Assembly: GCF_000472925.1 (NCBI RefSeq)
Contig: NZ_AXAS01000040.1
Coordinates: 1 to 64,000 of the forward strand
Direction: 5' to 3'
DNA: 64,000 bases
Origin: Bradyrhizobium sp. Ec3.3
GTDB lineage: Bacteria; Pseudomonadota; Alphaproteobacteria; Rhizobiales; Xanthobacteraceae
Positions 27,834 through 37,400 of the stretch are shown piece by piece. The position numbers and the translations under genes were made by a program. Positions within the stretch are counted from its first letter, which is position 1. Each line of letters starts with the position of its first letter. The notes under the pieces are model-generated. The model saw nothing but the letters and a program-made list of their open reading frames with translations. It was not told the DNA's origin and ran no database searches.

Positions 27834-28658
27834 ATGATCAAACATTCGCTTCGCCTGACCTTTGCGGCCACACTGCTCGGCATGGCGCTCGCGGCAACGC
27901 CCGCGCGCACTGAAGAGGCCTATGATCCCTGGCCGGGCCTCGTGCAGGACATCTTCAACAACCGCCCGTTGAACGACGGCAACGACGTCATCGGCATCGA
28001 GATGCCTTACCGTGCGGAAGATGCGGCCATCGTGCCGGTCACGCTGCGCGCAAAGCTTTCGCCCGGCGACAACAGGCGCATCCGCGCGATCACGCTGGTG
28101 ATCGACCGCAACCCGGCGCCGATGGCGGCGAGGTTCGAGCTCGGGCTGGATGCCAATGTCTCGGAGATCTCAACGCGCGTGCGGGTCAACAACTACACCG
28201 ACGTCCACGCCGTCGCCGAGCTCAGCGACGGGCAGCTCTATGTGAGCAAGACCTATGTGAAAGCGTCCGGCGGCTGCTCCGCACCGGCGGCGAAGAACGC
28301 CGAGGAAGCCAAAAATCGGCTCGGCCAGATGCGCTACCGGCAATTCGCCCGCGCGGATGAAGCGCCCGCCAGCCGGATCCGGGAGGCGCAGATCATGATC
28401 GGCCATCCCAACAATTCCGGCTTGCAGATGGATCAGGTCACGCAGCTCTATATCCCTGCGTTCTTCGTCAACCAGCTCAGGCTCTGGCAGGACGACAGCC
28501 TCGTGCTCGCAGTGGAAGGCGGCATCTCGATCTCGGAGGATCCCAACATCCGCTTCACCTACGTCTCCACTGGCGCAAAACATTTTCGCGCAGAGGCGAC
28601 GGATACGGACGGACACGTATTCCGGAACGAGTGGGATGTAGAGAAGCCGGGGATGTGA
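27834..28658 (+). CDS. Quinoprotein-associated SoxYZ-like carrier
   Basis: 274 residues from ATG 27834; a longer in-frame reading would overlap the upstream gene in another frame. The signal peptide ends TPARTEE. The first half resembles SoxY (DPWPGLVQDIFNNRPLNDGN, then IVPVTLRAKL), with a Cys in SGGCSAPA. The second half resembles SoxZ (REAQIMIGHPNNSGLQMD, then FFVNQLRLWQDDSLVLAVEGG and NEWDVE at the end). The fused carrier is known only next to quinoprotein dehydrogenases. It likely carries a thiol-bound intermediate in the periplasm for the adjacent hydrolase. Confidence 0.85.
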   Translation: MIKHSLRLTFAATLLGMALAATPARTEEAYDPWPGLVQDIFNNRPLNDGNDVIGIEMPYRAEDAAIVPVTLRAKLSPGDNRRIRAITLVIDRNPAPMAARFELGLDANVSEISTRVRVNNYTDVHAVAELSDGQLYVSKTYVKASGGCSAPAAKNAEEAKNRLGQMRYRQFARADEAPASRIREAQIMIGHPNNSGLQMDQVTQLYIPAFFVNQLRLWQDDSLVLAVEGGISISEDPNIRFTYVSTGAKHFRAEATDTDGHVFRNEWDVEKPGM

Positions 28659-28669
28659 CTTTCGATCTC

Positions 28670-28772
28670 CGTCATTCCGGGGCGGTCCGCAGGACCGAAC
28701 CCGGAATCTCGAGATTCCACAATGCGCAATTGCGCATTGGGGTTCGATGCTTCGCATCGCCCCGGAATGACG
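28670..28772. repeat. Dispersed intergenic repeat (CCGTCATTCCGGGG ends)
   Basis: The inverted ends CCGTCATTCCGGGG and CCCCGGAATGACGG bound about 100 bases with inner inverted segments (GAATCTCGAGATTC and AATGCGCAATTGCGCATT). It matches a repeat family seen many times in Bradyrhizobium intergenic DNA. It sits between the SoxYZ-like gene and its convergent neighbour and probably forms the terminator for both. Confidence 0.75.
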
Positions 28773-28778
28773 GAGTCA

Positions 28779-29138
28779 TCAGAAACACCTCACCTCGGCC
28801 TCGGCCTGCGCGCGCCGGAGATCGTTGACGGCTGAGGTTGCCTGCTCCGAGGTGCGAAACTGGGCGCCGAGGTTTCCACGTACCTGCGACATGCTGAGCG
28901 CGGTTTCTGCGGTGACATATCGTTCATAGGGCACGATCGAGGCGACGACATCGATCGAGCAGGAGCATTGCTCGATCGCCTGCCGGGTCTCGCCATTGGC
29001 CTTCATACAACCATAGACGTATTCGGCACGTGCCGCGGTCGGATAATCATTGGCCTCCTCGGCCGGCGCCGCCATCGCGGTGGCGGCGAGCACGGCTAGG
29101 GCGGCGACAATCGGTCGTAGCTGTCGTGCTGAGATCAT
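28779..29138 (-). CDS. Exported Cys-containing hypothetical protein
   Basis: 119 residues from ATG 29138, with GGGAGG ahead and a signal peptide (IVAALAVLAATAMAAPAEE). The mature part has YVYGCMKANGETRQ and IEQCSCSIDVVASIVPYERY, then a helical tail ending VRCF. Four Cys suggest disulfides or a metal site. I do not recognise the family, but such genes accompany quinoprotein clusters in this genus. Divergent from the SsuA-like ABC operon, with 86 bases between starts. Confidence 0.65.
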   Translation of the reverse strand: MISARQLRPIVAALAVLAATAMAAPAEEANDYPTAARAEYVYGCMKANGETRQAIEQCSCSIDVVASIVPYERYVTAETALSMSQVRGNLGAQFRTSEQATSAVNDLRRAQAEAEVRCF

Positions 29139-29224
29139 GGCCGTCCTCCCGCTGGTTGCGATGGAAACTATGCTATGCCTATGGTTCTGAAAAGCACACG
29201 TCTTATGGAAATGGCCTGGAAGTG

Positions 29225-30205
29225 ATGGGACGCCTGGTTCGAACATTGGCCGTATCGATTGCTCTCGCGCTGACGCAAGGCGGGACCAGCCACGCTGCGG
29301 ACACAATCCGCCTCGCGGTGCAGAAAACCGGGACCTTCTCCTGGGAACTGGCTGCGATCCGCGACCAGGGTCTCGACAAGGCCGCCAATCTCTCGCTCGA
29401 GGTCACCGAACTCGCGAGCACCGAGGCCGGCAAAATCGCGATGCGCGCGGGCAATGCCGACATCATGCTGTCGGACTGGCTGTGGGTGTCGCGCGAGCGC
29501 GCGCTCGGCGCCAAGCTGACCTTCTATCCCTATTCGAGCGCGCTCGGCGCGGTGATGGTGCCTGCCTCTTCGCCGATCAAGACGCTTGCGGACCTGAAGG
29601 GCCGCAAGCTCGGCGTTGCCGGCGGCGCCATCGACAAGAGCTGGCTGCTGCTGCAGGCGCGGATGAAGCAGGACGGCATCGACCTCAAGTCCGACGCGAG
29701 CATCGTCTACGGCGCCCCGCCGCTGCTCGCCGCCAAGGCACTCGACGAAGAGATGGATGCGAGCCTCAATTTCTGGAATTTCTGCGCCCAGCTCGAGGCC
29801 AAGGGCTTTCGCCGCCTCGCCGGCATCGAGGAGATCTTGCCCAATCTCGGCGCCAAGGGACCGGTCGCGGCAGTCGGCTACGTCTTCGACGAAGGCTGGG
29901 CGGCGAGCCACCGTGACGTCGTGGCGCGCTTCATCGCGATGACACGCAAGGCCAAGGAGCTACTGACCACCTCGGATGCCGCATGGGAGAAGGTCGCACC
30001 GCTGACCGGCACCAGCGATCCCGCCCTGCTGCAGGCCTATCGCAACCGCTATCGCGACGGCATCCCGCACCGGAACATTGACGACGAAGAGGCCGATGCG
30101 CGCGTGCTCTATCGCGTGCTGGCCGAGGTCGGCGGCCGTGAGCTGGTCGGGCCGGCACCGGAGCTCGATCCCGGCACCTTCTATCACGCACCCGGCGGAG
30201 ACTGA
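29225..30205 (+). CDS. ABC substrate-binding protein, nitrate/sulfonate (SsuA) type
   Basis: 326 residues from ATG 29225; signal peptide MGRLVRTLAVSIALALTQGG ending SHAAD. NMT1/SsuA-like fold: IRLAVQKTGTFSWELAAIRD, MLSDWLWVSRERALGAKL, LADLKGRKLGVAGGAIDKSW and YVFDEGWAASHRDVVARF. First gene of a three-gene importer (permease at +2 bases, ATPase overlapping). No sulfonatase or nitrate reductase gene is nearby; the neighbours are quinoprotein functions, so the ligand may be related to PQQ, an alcohol or a metal chelate. The ligand cannot be read from the sequence. Confidence 0.8.
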   Translation: MGRLVRTLAVSIALALTQGGTSHAADTIRLAVQKTGTFSWELAAIRDQGLDKAANLSLEVTELASTEAGKIAMRAGNADIMLSDWLWVSRERALGAKLTFYPYSSALGAVMVPASSPIKTLADLKGRKLGVAGGAIDKSWLLLQARMKQDGIDLKSDASIVYGAPPLLAAKALDEEMDASLNFWNFCAQLEAKGFRRLAGIEEILPNLGAKGPVAAVGYVFDEGWAASHRDVVARFIAMTRKAKELLTTSDAAWEKVAPLTGTSDPALLQAYRNRYRDGIPHRNIDDEEADARVLYRVLAEVGGRELVGPAPELDPGTFYHAPGGD

Positions 30206-30207
30206 GG

Positions 30208-30945
30208 TTGCTGCGTCTCGTCTCGTTTGCCCTGTTTCTTGCGATCTGGTGGATCGCCGCGCTGTTCGTCGGCGGGGCAAAACTGCCCTCGCCGCCTGCG
30301 GTGCTCAACGTGATGATCGCGGAAGCGGCCTCCGGCGCGCTGTTCCTGCATCTCGGAGCGACGCTGGCGCGCGTCATACTGGCCTTCGTGCTGGCGATGT
30401 CGCTCGGCAGCGCGATCGGTTATCTCATGGGCCGCAACAGGCTCGCCGACCGGCTCGGCGATCCCTGGCTGATCCTGCTGCTCAACCTGCCCGCGCTAGT
30501 CGTGATCGTGCTCGCCTATATCTGGGCTGGCCTCACCGAAGCCGCAGCCATCGCGGCGATCGCGATCAACAAGCTGCCGACCGCGGTGGTCACCTTGCGA
30601 GAGGGGACGCGGGCGCTTGACCGCTCGCTGGACGAGATGGCGACGGTGTTCGCGATGTCGCGCTGGCGCACCTTCCGCCACGTCGTGCTGCCGCAGCTTG
30701 CGCCCTATGTCGCCGCCGCTGCGCGCTCCGGCCTGTCGCTGGTCTGGAAGATCGTGCTGGTCGCCGAACTCCTGGGACGGCCGAACGGCGTCGGCTTCGA
30801 GATCGGCGTCGCCTTCCAGCTGTTCGACACGCCGCGCCTGCTCGCCTATTCGCTGACCTTTGCGGCCGTCGTGCTCGTCATCGAGACCCTGCTGGTGCAG
30901 CCGTTTGAAACCCGCTCAACCCGGTGGCGGCCCCGTGCGGCTTGA
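30208..30945 (+). CDS. ABC permease, SsuC/TauC type
   Basis: 245 residues beginning at TTG 30208, with GGAG just before the stop of the upstream gene serving as ribosome site. About six membrane segments. The conserved cytoplasmic EAA loop is LDEMATVFAMSRWRTFRHVVLP. Overlaps the ATPase gene by 11 bases. Works with the SsuA-like binding protein and the ATPase beside it. Confidence 0.85.
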   Translation: MLRLVSFALFLAIWWIAALFVGGAKLPSPPAVLNVMIAEAASGALFLHLGATLARVILAFVLAMSLGSAIGYLMGRNRLADRLGDPWLILLLNLPALVVIVLAYIWAGLTEAAAIAAIAINKLPTAVVTLREGTRALDRSLDEMATVFAMSRWRTFRHVVLPQLAPYVAAAARSGLSLVWKIVLVAELLGRPNGVGFEIGVAFQLFDTPRLLAYSLTFAAVVLVIETLLVQPFETRSTRWRPRAA

Positions 30946-31663
30946 AGTCGACATTTTAGGCAAGACCTTCACGAGCGCCGCGGGCGGGACGCACGAGGTG
31001 CTCGCGCCGGTCAAGTTCTCGCTCGGCGCCGGCGAGGTCGGCGTCCTGATCGGCCCGTCCGGCTGCGGCAAAAGCACGATGCTGCGCATCATCCTGGGTC
31101 TCGACCGCGATTTCCGGGGCGACATCAGGCGCCCGCCGAACGCCCGCATCGGCATGGTGTTCCAGGAGCCCCGGCTGTTGCCGTGGCGTTCGGTCGAGCA
31201 GAACGTGCGGCTGGCGGCTCCCGAGGTCGACGACGTCAAGCTTTCCGAGCTGTTCAAGATCCTCGAGCTGGAAGCGCATCGCAGCCACTATCCCGGCGAA
31301 TTGTCGCTCGGGCTTGCGCGCCGCGTCGCGCTCGCCCGCGCTTTCGCCGTCGAGCCCGACCTGCTGGTGCTCGACGAACCCCTCGCCTCGCTCGACGACG
31401 CGCTGGCCGGCCGCTTGCGCGAGGAGATTGCAACGCTGGTCGCAAGCCGGCCGGTGATGACGCTCCTGGTGACGCACAGCCTGGACGATGCGGTGCGCCT
31501 CGGCGACCGCCTGTTCTTCCTGTCGCCGCGGCCGGCACGGATGCTGGCCGAGGTGCCCATCGGCATCCCCCGCGGCGCGCGGGGCGAGGCCGAGATCGCC
31601 GCGATCAAGGCCGGCCTGGTGCGGCGAACGCAGGGCGAGCGCGCCGGGCGCGACGTCTCATAG
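30935..31663 (+). CDS. ABC ATPase, SsuB/TauB type
   Basis: 242 residues from GTG 30935, chosen because it is the last start before RLEVDILGKTF and overlaps the permease by only 11 bases. Walker A GPSGCGKST, Q-loop VFQEPRLLPW, Walker B LLVLDEPLASLD, H-loop VTHSLDDAV. The signature loop is degenerate: LSLGLARRVALARAF, where LSGG(Q) is expected. This is common in SsuB-like proteins (LSGGM...), but here the first Gly is Leu. Last gene of the operon; a perfect hairpin follows. Confidence 0.85.
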   Translation: MRLEVDILGKTFTSAAGGTHEVLAPVKFSLGAGEVGVLIGPSGCGKSTMLRIILGLDRDFRGDIRRPPNARIGMVFQEPRLLPWRSVEQNVRLAAPEVDDVKLSELFKILELEAHRSHYPGELSLGLARRVALARAFAVEPDLLVLDEPLASLDDALAGRLREEIATLVASRPVMTLLVTHSLDDAVRLGDRLFFLSPRPARMLAEVPIGIPRGARGEAEIAAIKAGLVRRTQGERAGRDVS

Positions 31664-31676
31664 GCGGCCGCTTTGC

Positions 31677-31701
31677 TAAAGCGCGATAAGATCGCGCTTT
31701 A
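31677..31701. terminator. Terminator-like hairpin after ABC operon
   Basis: TAAAGCGCGAT-AAG-ATCGCGCTTTA is a perfect 11-base stem with a 3-base loop, 13 bases after the ATPase stop. It ends in CTTTA rather than a long T-run. It is directly followed by another dispersed repeat and probably belongs to the same mosaic element. Confidence 0.6.
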
Positions 31702-31712
31702 GGTAATTGTTG

Positions 31713-31761
31713 GAGCATGATCTTTTCGGAAAACCGCTTCCCACTTTTCCGGATCATGCTC
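31713..31761. repeat. Dispersed intergenic palindrome (GAGCATGATC type)
   Basis: The ends GAGCATGATC and GATCATGCTC enclose TTTTCGGAAAACCGCTTCCCACTTTTCCG in inverted pieces. It is one of the commonest intergenic mosaic repeats in Rhizobiales. No coding function. Confidence 0.8.
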
Positions 31762-31796
31762 TGGCGTGCTAAACAAGCCGGCGGCGGAGTTTGATC

Positions 31797-32591
31797 ATGA
31801 AGCGAACGGTCGCCCTGACGATGTTCGGCCTCGCGCTTGTCGCGTCTGCGGCAAACGCGCAAGACATGATGCGCGACCTCGACCTCACCTCGCCGGCGAT
31901 GACGTCGGCCGAAATGACGAGGCCGGAGGTCGAAGCCGTGCTGGCGAAAGCGAATGCGGCCGCGCCGGCCGATTTTACCGGCAAGCGGCTGTCCGGCCTT
32001 GATCTCTCGGGGCTGGACCTGTCCGGCGCCATCCTCCGCGCCGCGCGGCTCAACAAGACGAAGCTCGCTGGCGCGCGGCTGGATCGCGCGATCCTCGATC
32101 AGGCCTGGTTGCTGGAGGCGGACCTCACCGGGGCAAGCCTGAAGGGCGCCAATCTGTTCGCCTCGCAGATGGCGCGCGCGCATCTCGACGGCGCCGATCT
32201 GACCAGTGCGCGCATCGCCGCCGACCTTTCCGGTGCAAGCCTCATTGGCGCCTCCATCGCGGACGCGCAGCTCGGCGCCGATATGCGCAACCAGTCGATG
32301 GGACTGATGCGGACGGTGCTGCGCTCGGCGAAGCTTTCGGGGCTGAACGCGCGCAACGCCGACCTCTCGCGCGTCGATCTCGAATTCGCCGTACTCAAGG
32401 GCGCCGACCTCACCGGCGCCTCGCTCAAAAGCGCCCAGCTCGGCGGCGCGGATCTCAGTGGCGCGACCGTCATCGGCACCGATTTCGAGGGCGCCGATCT
32501 CGTCTCGACCAGGCTGGTCGCACCGATCGGACTTGACCGCGCGAAGAATTTCGACAAGGCAAGGAACGTCGAGCGCGTCATCAGAGAATGA
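31797..32591 (+). CDS. Exported pentapeptide-repeat protein
   Basis: 264 residues from ATG 31797 (GGAG at 31786-31789; an earlier TTG is possible). Signal peptide ends AANAQD. From about residue 60 the A(D/N)LxG pattern repeats (LSGLDLSGLDLSGAIL, ADLTGASLKGANLFAS, ADLTGASLKSAQLGGADLSG), giving a right-handed quadrilateral beta-helix. Function unknown. Secreted pentapeptide proteins are often found beside quinoprotein genes in this genus. The next gene is 21 bases downstream, an operon. Confidence 0.85.
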   Translation: MKRTVALTMFGLALVASAANAQDMMRDLDLTSPAMTSAEMTRPEVEAVLAKANAAAPADFTGKRLSGLDLSGLDLSGAILRAARLNKTKLAGARLDRAILDQAWLLEADLTGASLKGANLFASQMARAHLDGADLTSARIAADLSGASLIGASIADAQLGADMRNQSMGLMRTVLRSAKLSGLNARNADLSRVDLEFAVLKGADLTGASLKSAQLGGADLSGATVIGTDFEGADLVSTRLVAPIGLDRAKNFDKARNVERVIRE

Positions 32592-32612
32592 CGGCATGAG
32601 GAGGAGCGGCTG

Positions 32613-32963
32613 ATGATGCGTTGGTGTCTGGCTTTGATCGTGGTGGTGGCATGCGCCGGCGAAGCTGCCGCGCAGGGCAAGGGCAAAGGCGTCCGGCTCT
32701 GGAATCTGACCTCGGAGACCATCTCCGGCTTCCAGCTCTCGCCTGCCGGCAAGACCGAATGGGGACCGAACCAGACCTTGAACGACAAGGACAAGGAGGT
32801 CGACCATGACGAGCGGCTGCGCATCACCGGCGTCGAGCCGGGCCGCTACGACGCCAAGGTCAGCTACCCCAACTCACGGAGTTGCGTCGTGCGCGATATC
32901 GAGATCAGGGCGGACGCGGTGTTCTCGATTGCCGACAAGGACCTGAAGGACTGTACCAAATAG
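32613..32963 (+). CDS. Exported hypothetical protein
   Basis: 116 residues, ATG 32613 with GAGGAG upstream. Signal peptide CLALIVVVACAGEAAAQ. The mature part is a small beta protein: VRLWNLTSETISGFQLSPAG, then LRITGVEPGRYDAKVSYP and SCVVRDIEIRAD, with two Cys that may pair. Likely in operon with the pentapeptide protein. Similar short proteins occur near methanol-oxidation genes, but no function is known to me. Confidence 0.7.
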   Translation: MMRWCLALIVVVACAGEAAAQGKGKGVRLWNLTSETISGFQLSPAGKTEWGPNQTLNDKDKEVDHDERLRITGVEPGRYDAKVSYPNSRSCVVRDIEIRADAVFSIADKDLKDCTK

Positions 32964-32972
32964 CACGGCGGC

Positions 32973-33209
32973 TCAGGCGGCGGGCTTTGCTCCGCCCGCC
33001 TCCGCCTTGTCGTTGCTGTGCGGATATTCGCAGCGCCAACGCACGGCCTGCCATTTCGGATGCTCGCCGACCCATTGCGCGATATAGGGCGGCGCCGCCA
33101 TGGCGCACTGCCTCGGTGACCCGCCATAGGCGAACACCAGGTGCTGCTCCTCGCAGGTGGTCGGCGAGAGCACCGCGCAGACAGTCACAATCAGATCAAT
33201 CGGATTCAT
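32973..33209 (-). CDS. Small hypothetical protein with conserved Cys
   Basis: 78 residues. Begins MNPIDLIVTVCAVLSPTTCE, then QHLVFAYGGSPRQCAMAAPP and WQAVRWRCEY. The N-terminal segment is mildly hydrophobic, with four Cys. Small proteins of this form (Cys-rich, ending PKWxxxRWRCE) are widespread in rhizobia. Convergent with the preceding gene. Confidence 0.65.
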   Translation of the reverse strand: MNPIDLIVTVCAVLSPTTCEEQHLVFAYGGSPRQCAMAAPPYIAQWVGEHPKWQAVRWRCEYPHSNDKAEAGGAKPAA

Positions 33210-33427
33210 GCCTGAAATCCCTCATAGTCGCCAAGAGATAGCATAAAGGGCTACGCTGCACGCGGCGGGAAGTTTCAAACCGGCGTGAAATGGCGCAGGA
33301 ACCGGCGGGTCAAAGCCCTCGCGCTGATAGCCGCTGGGCCCTCCACGGCGCCGCGGGACGAAACCCGCGCCTTGCCGCCAGTTGATTTCGCCAATAAGCT
33401 GGTTCCCAACAAACTGCTAACAGGCTA

Positions 33428-34498
33428 ATGGCTCTCGCAGAAACCCGATGGCGCGGCGTTGCAGTCGCTGTGCGTTTGCTGGCGCTGGTTGCCGGCATCA
33501 CGACCTTCGCCGGTCAAACCCCTCAAGCTGTTTCGCAGCCGTCGCAATCGGACAGCCCGAATGCGAGCCGCGCCGAGCCATCCCGCACTGCAAACACCGA
33601 GCAGGCCGTCGTCAAACTCACTCCCAGCCAGCAGAAGCAGATTGGACTTGAAACGGCAGTTGTGGAAGCAGCGCCGCACCCCGAGCAATTTCGCGCATAC
33701 GGCGCAGTGCTGGATATCTCCCGCATCACCGAGCTGACCAACAGTTACGCCAATGCGCAGGCTCAGCTCCAGACGGCCCAGGCCCGATTCGAGGTTGCAA
33801 AGAGCGCATTCGACCGGACCAAAAATCTCGTCGACTCCGCGGCGCTTCCAAAGAAGGAAGCCGAAACCGCAGAGGGAACGTTGCGGACGGACAAGGCCGC
33901 GCTCGCGGCTGCGGAGTCACAGCTCAGGACTCTCGCCGCAACGGCGCAGCAGGAATGGGGGCCGGTGATCGGCCGCGGCATCGTCGAGCGCTCCCCCGCC
34001 GTGGTCCGGCTGATCGAACGCGATCAATTTCTCGTCCAGGTGACGCTGCCGCCGGGCGTAACCGTCATCGGGACCCCAGGGACGGCTCTCGCGCAGGCGC
34101 CGACGCGGAACGCGAATATCGATCTGCAGTATGTCTCCCCGGCGACGCGTACCGACCCGCGCATTCAGGGATTGAGCTATTTCTTCTCGGCACCTGGCGA
34201 CAGCGGACTGCTGCCCGGCATGAACACCACGGTTTACGTGCCGTCAGGCAACACATACGAGGGCGTGTTCGTCGAGGATACCGCAATCGTGCGGTGGCAG
34301 GGTCGATCGTGGGTTTACCTGCGCGTCAACGCCGATGGCTTCAGACGTCATCCGATCAACACCGATCAGCCCGTATCGGATGATGACTACGTCGTCCGGG
34401 ACATTCCGTCGGGTTCGGAAATCGTGATGCGAGGGGCGCAGGTCTTGCTGTCCGAGGAGGCAAAGAGCGAGCTCCGGGGCGACACCGACAATGACTGA
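33428..34498 (+). CDS. RND efflux periplasmic adaptor (membrane-fusion protein)
   Basis: 356 residues. A membrane or signal segment (VRLLALVAGITTFAG), then the linker LTPSQQKQIGLETAVVE typical of CusB/HlyD adaptors. A coiled-coil hairpin follows (NAQAQLQTAQARFEVAKSAF, EAETAEGTLRTDKAALAAAE), then barrel-sandwich and beta-barrel segments (LLPGMNTTVYVPSG, EDTAIVRWQGRSWVYL). The stop region overlaps the RND pump gene by 8 bases. No Met-rich metal site like CusB is seen. Confidence 0.83.
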   Translation: MALAETRWRGVAVAVRLLALVAGITTFAGQTPQAVSQPSQSDSPNASRAEPSRTANTEQAVVKLTPSQQKQIGLETAVVEAAPHPEQFRAYGAVLDISRITELTNSYANAQAQLQTAQARFEVAKSAFDRTKNLVDSAALPKKEAETAEGTLRTDKAALAAAESQLRTLAATAQQEWGPVIGRGIVERSPAVVRLIERDQFLVQVTLPPGVTVIGTPGTALAQAPTRNANIDLQYVSPATRTDPRIQGLSYFFSAPGDSGLLPGMNTTVYVPSGNTYEGVFVEDTAIVRWQGRSWVYLRVNADGFRRHPINTDQPVSDDDYVVRDIPSGSEIVMRGAQVLLSEEAKSELRGDTDND

Positions 34499-37400
34499 CG
34501 GCATTGGCTCAGGCAGGTCAGGGCCACAAGTCGCTCTCGTAGCTTTCGCCATTCGCTTCCGCGGCGTCGTACTGGCGCTTTCATGCGCGCTGCTCGGCTA
34601 CGGACTGTTCGCACTTGGCGAAGCCAAATACGGCGTTTTCCCCGAATTCGCGCCGCCACAGGTGACTATCCAGACCGAAGCGCCTGGCCTCAGCCCGGAG
34701 CAGGTCGAGATTCTCGTGACACAGCCGATCGAAACCTCGATCAACGGCCTCGCCGGTGTCGAGAGCCTGCGCTCGTCATCGATCCAGGGCCTCTCCGTGG
34801 TCACCGTCATCTTCCAGGCGGGCAGAGACATCTACCGTGGGCGCCAGTTGGTGACCGAGCGCCTCGCAGCCGTGGCCTCGCGGCTGCCACAAGGCGTGCA
34901 GTCACCGTCGATGACGCCTTTGACGCCGCTGGCCGGTACGGTTCTGGTCATCGGCCTGACCTCCGACGAGCGCTCCCTGATGGACTTGCGCACGGTTGCG
35001 GACTGGACCGTAGCCAGGCGCCTTTTGGCCGTCCCGGGCGTGGCGCAAGTGTCCACGTACGGCAAGGATGTCAGGTCGTTGCAGGTGCAGGTTCGGCCTG
35101 ACGATCTGATCCGCTTCCGGATCGGCATGAATGACGTCCTGGCTGCTGCGCGCAAGGCCACAGGAGTGCGGGGCGCCGGCTTCGTCGATACGGCCAATCA
35201 GCGCATCACGCTGCAAACCCAGGGGCAGTCTTTGACGCCCGACCAGCTTGCCCGCACGGTGCTTCTGCACGAGGGTGGCGCCAGCGTGGTGCTCGGCGAC
35301 GTCGCGACCGTCGTGACCGCCCCCGAACCACCGATCGGGGCCGCCCTGATCAACGGCGCGCCCGGCATCATGCTGATGGTGAATCAGCAATACGGCGCGA
35401 ATACCAGGGAAGTCACCACGCGGGCGGAAGCCGCGCTGCAGGAACTCCGCCCGGCGCTCGAAGCCGATGGGATTCAGCTCCACGCCGATCTGTTTCGTCC
35501 CGCCAACTTCATCGACACGGCGACGGAGAACGTGCTCTACGCCTTGCTCATAGGCGGGGCACTCGTGATCATCGTGCTGTTCCTGTTTCTGTTCGATTGG
35601 CGCACGTCGGTCATCAGCTGCACCGCTATTCCCCTGTCATTGATCGTGGCGGTGCTCGCCCTGCAATGGATGGGCGAAACCCTCAACACAATGACATTGG
35701 GCGGCCTTGCGATCGCCATCGGCGAAGTCGTCGATGATGCCGTGATCGGCGTCGAGAATGTGGTTCGCCGATTGCGCGAGAATCGCAGGGCAAGGGAACC
35801 CAGAGCCGAGGCCCGCGTGGTGCTCGACGCCTTCCTCGAGGTGCGCACCGCCGTTGCCTACGCAACGTTTGCGGTGCTGCTGGTGTTCTTTCCGATCCTC
35901 GCCCTGTCGGGTATCGCCGGCCGCCTCTTCGGCCCCCTCGGCATTGCCTACATCTTTGCAGTGCTTGCCTCGCTCGCGGTCGCTCTTACCGTAACGCCGG
36001 CGCTCTCGATGCTGCTGCTGACCGGGAGGGCCGACCGCCAGCGCCTGCATGAACCACCCGCCGTGCGATGGTCCCGCCGCTATTACCAGGCATTGCTGCG
36101 TCGCATCGGCCGTTTCCCGAAGCTCGTGATGACGGCGGCCGTGGTTCTGACGATCACCGCCGCGGCCATGGTGCCGTTCTTCGGCGGGACGTTCCTGCCG
36201 GACTTACGCGAGGGCCATCTCATCCTGCACGTCTCCGCGCTTCCTGGCACATCGCTCGACGAATCGCTGCGCATCGGCAAGCTGATCACGGATACGCTCA
36301 AGCAAATTCCCGGCATACGCAGCGTGGCGCAGCACACGGGCCGTGCCGAAGCCGGCATCGATACGGTGGGAACGCATTCCAGCGAGTTCGAGGTCGACCT
36401 GCAAGCCGGACTGTCCGGCCACGAGCAATCCGAGGCAGAGACGCGCATCAGGGCCGCTTTGGCCGACTTCCCCGGCATTTCCTTCTCGAGCAAGACCTAC
36501 CTGACGGAGCGGGTGGAGGAAACCGTTTCGGGATTCAGCGCGGCAGTCGCCATCAACATCTACGGACCCGACCTCGACTCACTCGAGGGCGCCGCACGCG
36601 ATGTCGCGCGGGAGCTCGACGAAGTCCGCGGCGCGATCGACGTGCAACAGCGATCCCCGCCGGGGATGCCGCAGGTCAATGTGACGCTCCGCCCGGCCGA
36701 TCTGCAGCGCTGGGGGCTCGATGCGGTCGACGTGCTTGAATTGATCCGCACCGCCTATCAGGGCGACGTCGTCGGACAGGGCTATGAAGGCAATGCGGTG
36801 TTCAATGTCATCGTGGTCCTGGACGCGCCCGCCCGCGCTCGTATCACTCAGCTCGGGGACATGCCGCTGCGCACGCCGAGCGGAGCCTACATTCTGCTGA
36901 AGCAAATCGCCGACGTCTACGAAACCTCCGGCCGCTATCAGATCCTGCATCAGAACGCCCAGCGCGTTCAGACCGTCACGGCAAATGTCAGTGGACGCGA
37001 TCTCGAATCCTTCGTCGTCGCAGTCAAGCGCAAGATGGCGCGCGAGGTCACTCTGCCACCCGGTGCACATATCGAATTTGCGGGAGCGGCCGAGGCGCAG
37101 GCGCGCTCGCGGCGCGATCTCATCGTCAACTCGCTCCTCGCCGGGACCGGCATCATCCTTCTGCTTGCGATGGTCACCGGTCATTGGCGAAACCTGCTGC
37201 TGGTGCTGATCAACATGCCTTTCGCATTCGTCGGAGGCGTGTTTGCACTGGCCCTGACCGGCGGCCTGCTCTCGCTCGGTTCGATGGTCGGCTTCGTGAC
37301 CCTGTTCGGGATCACGCTACGCAACTCCATCCTGATGATCTCGCACTACGAGCACCTCGTTCTGATCGACGGCCGTGTGTGGGGGCCCGACACTGCGATC

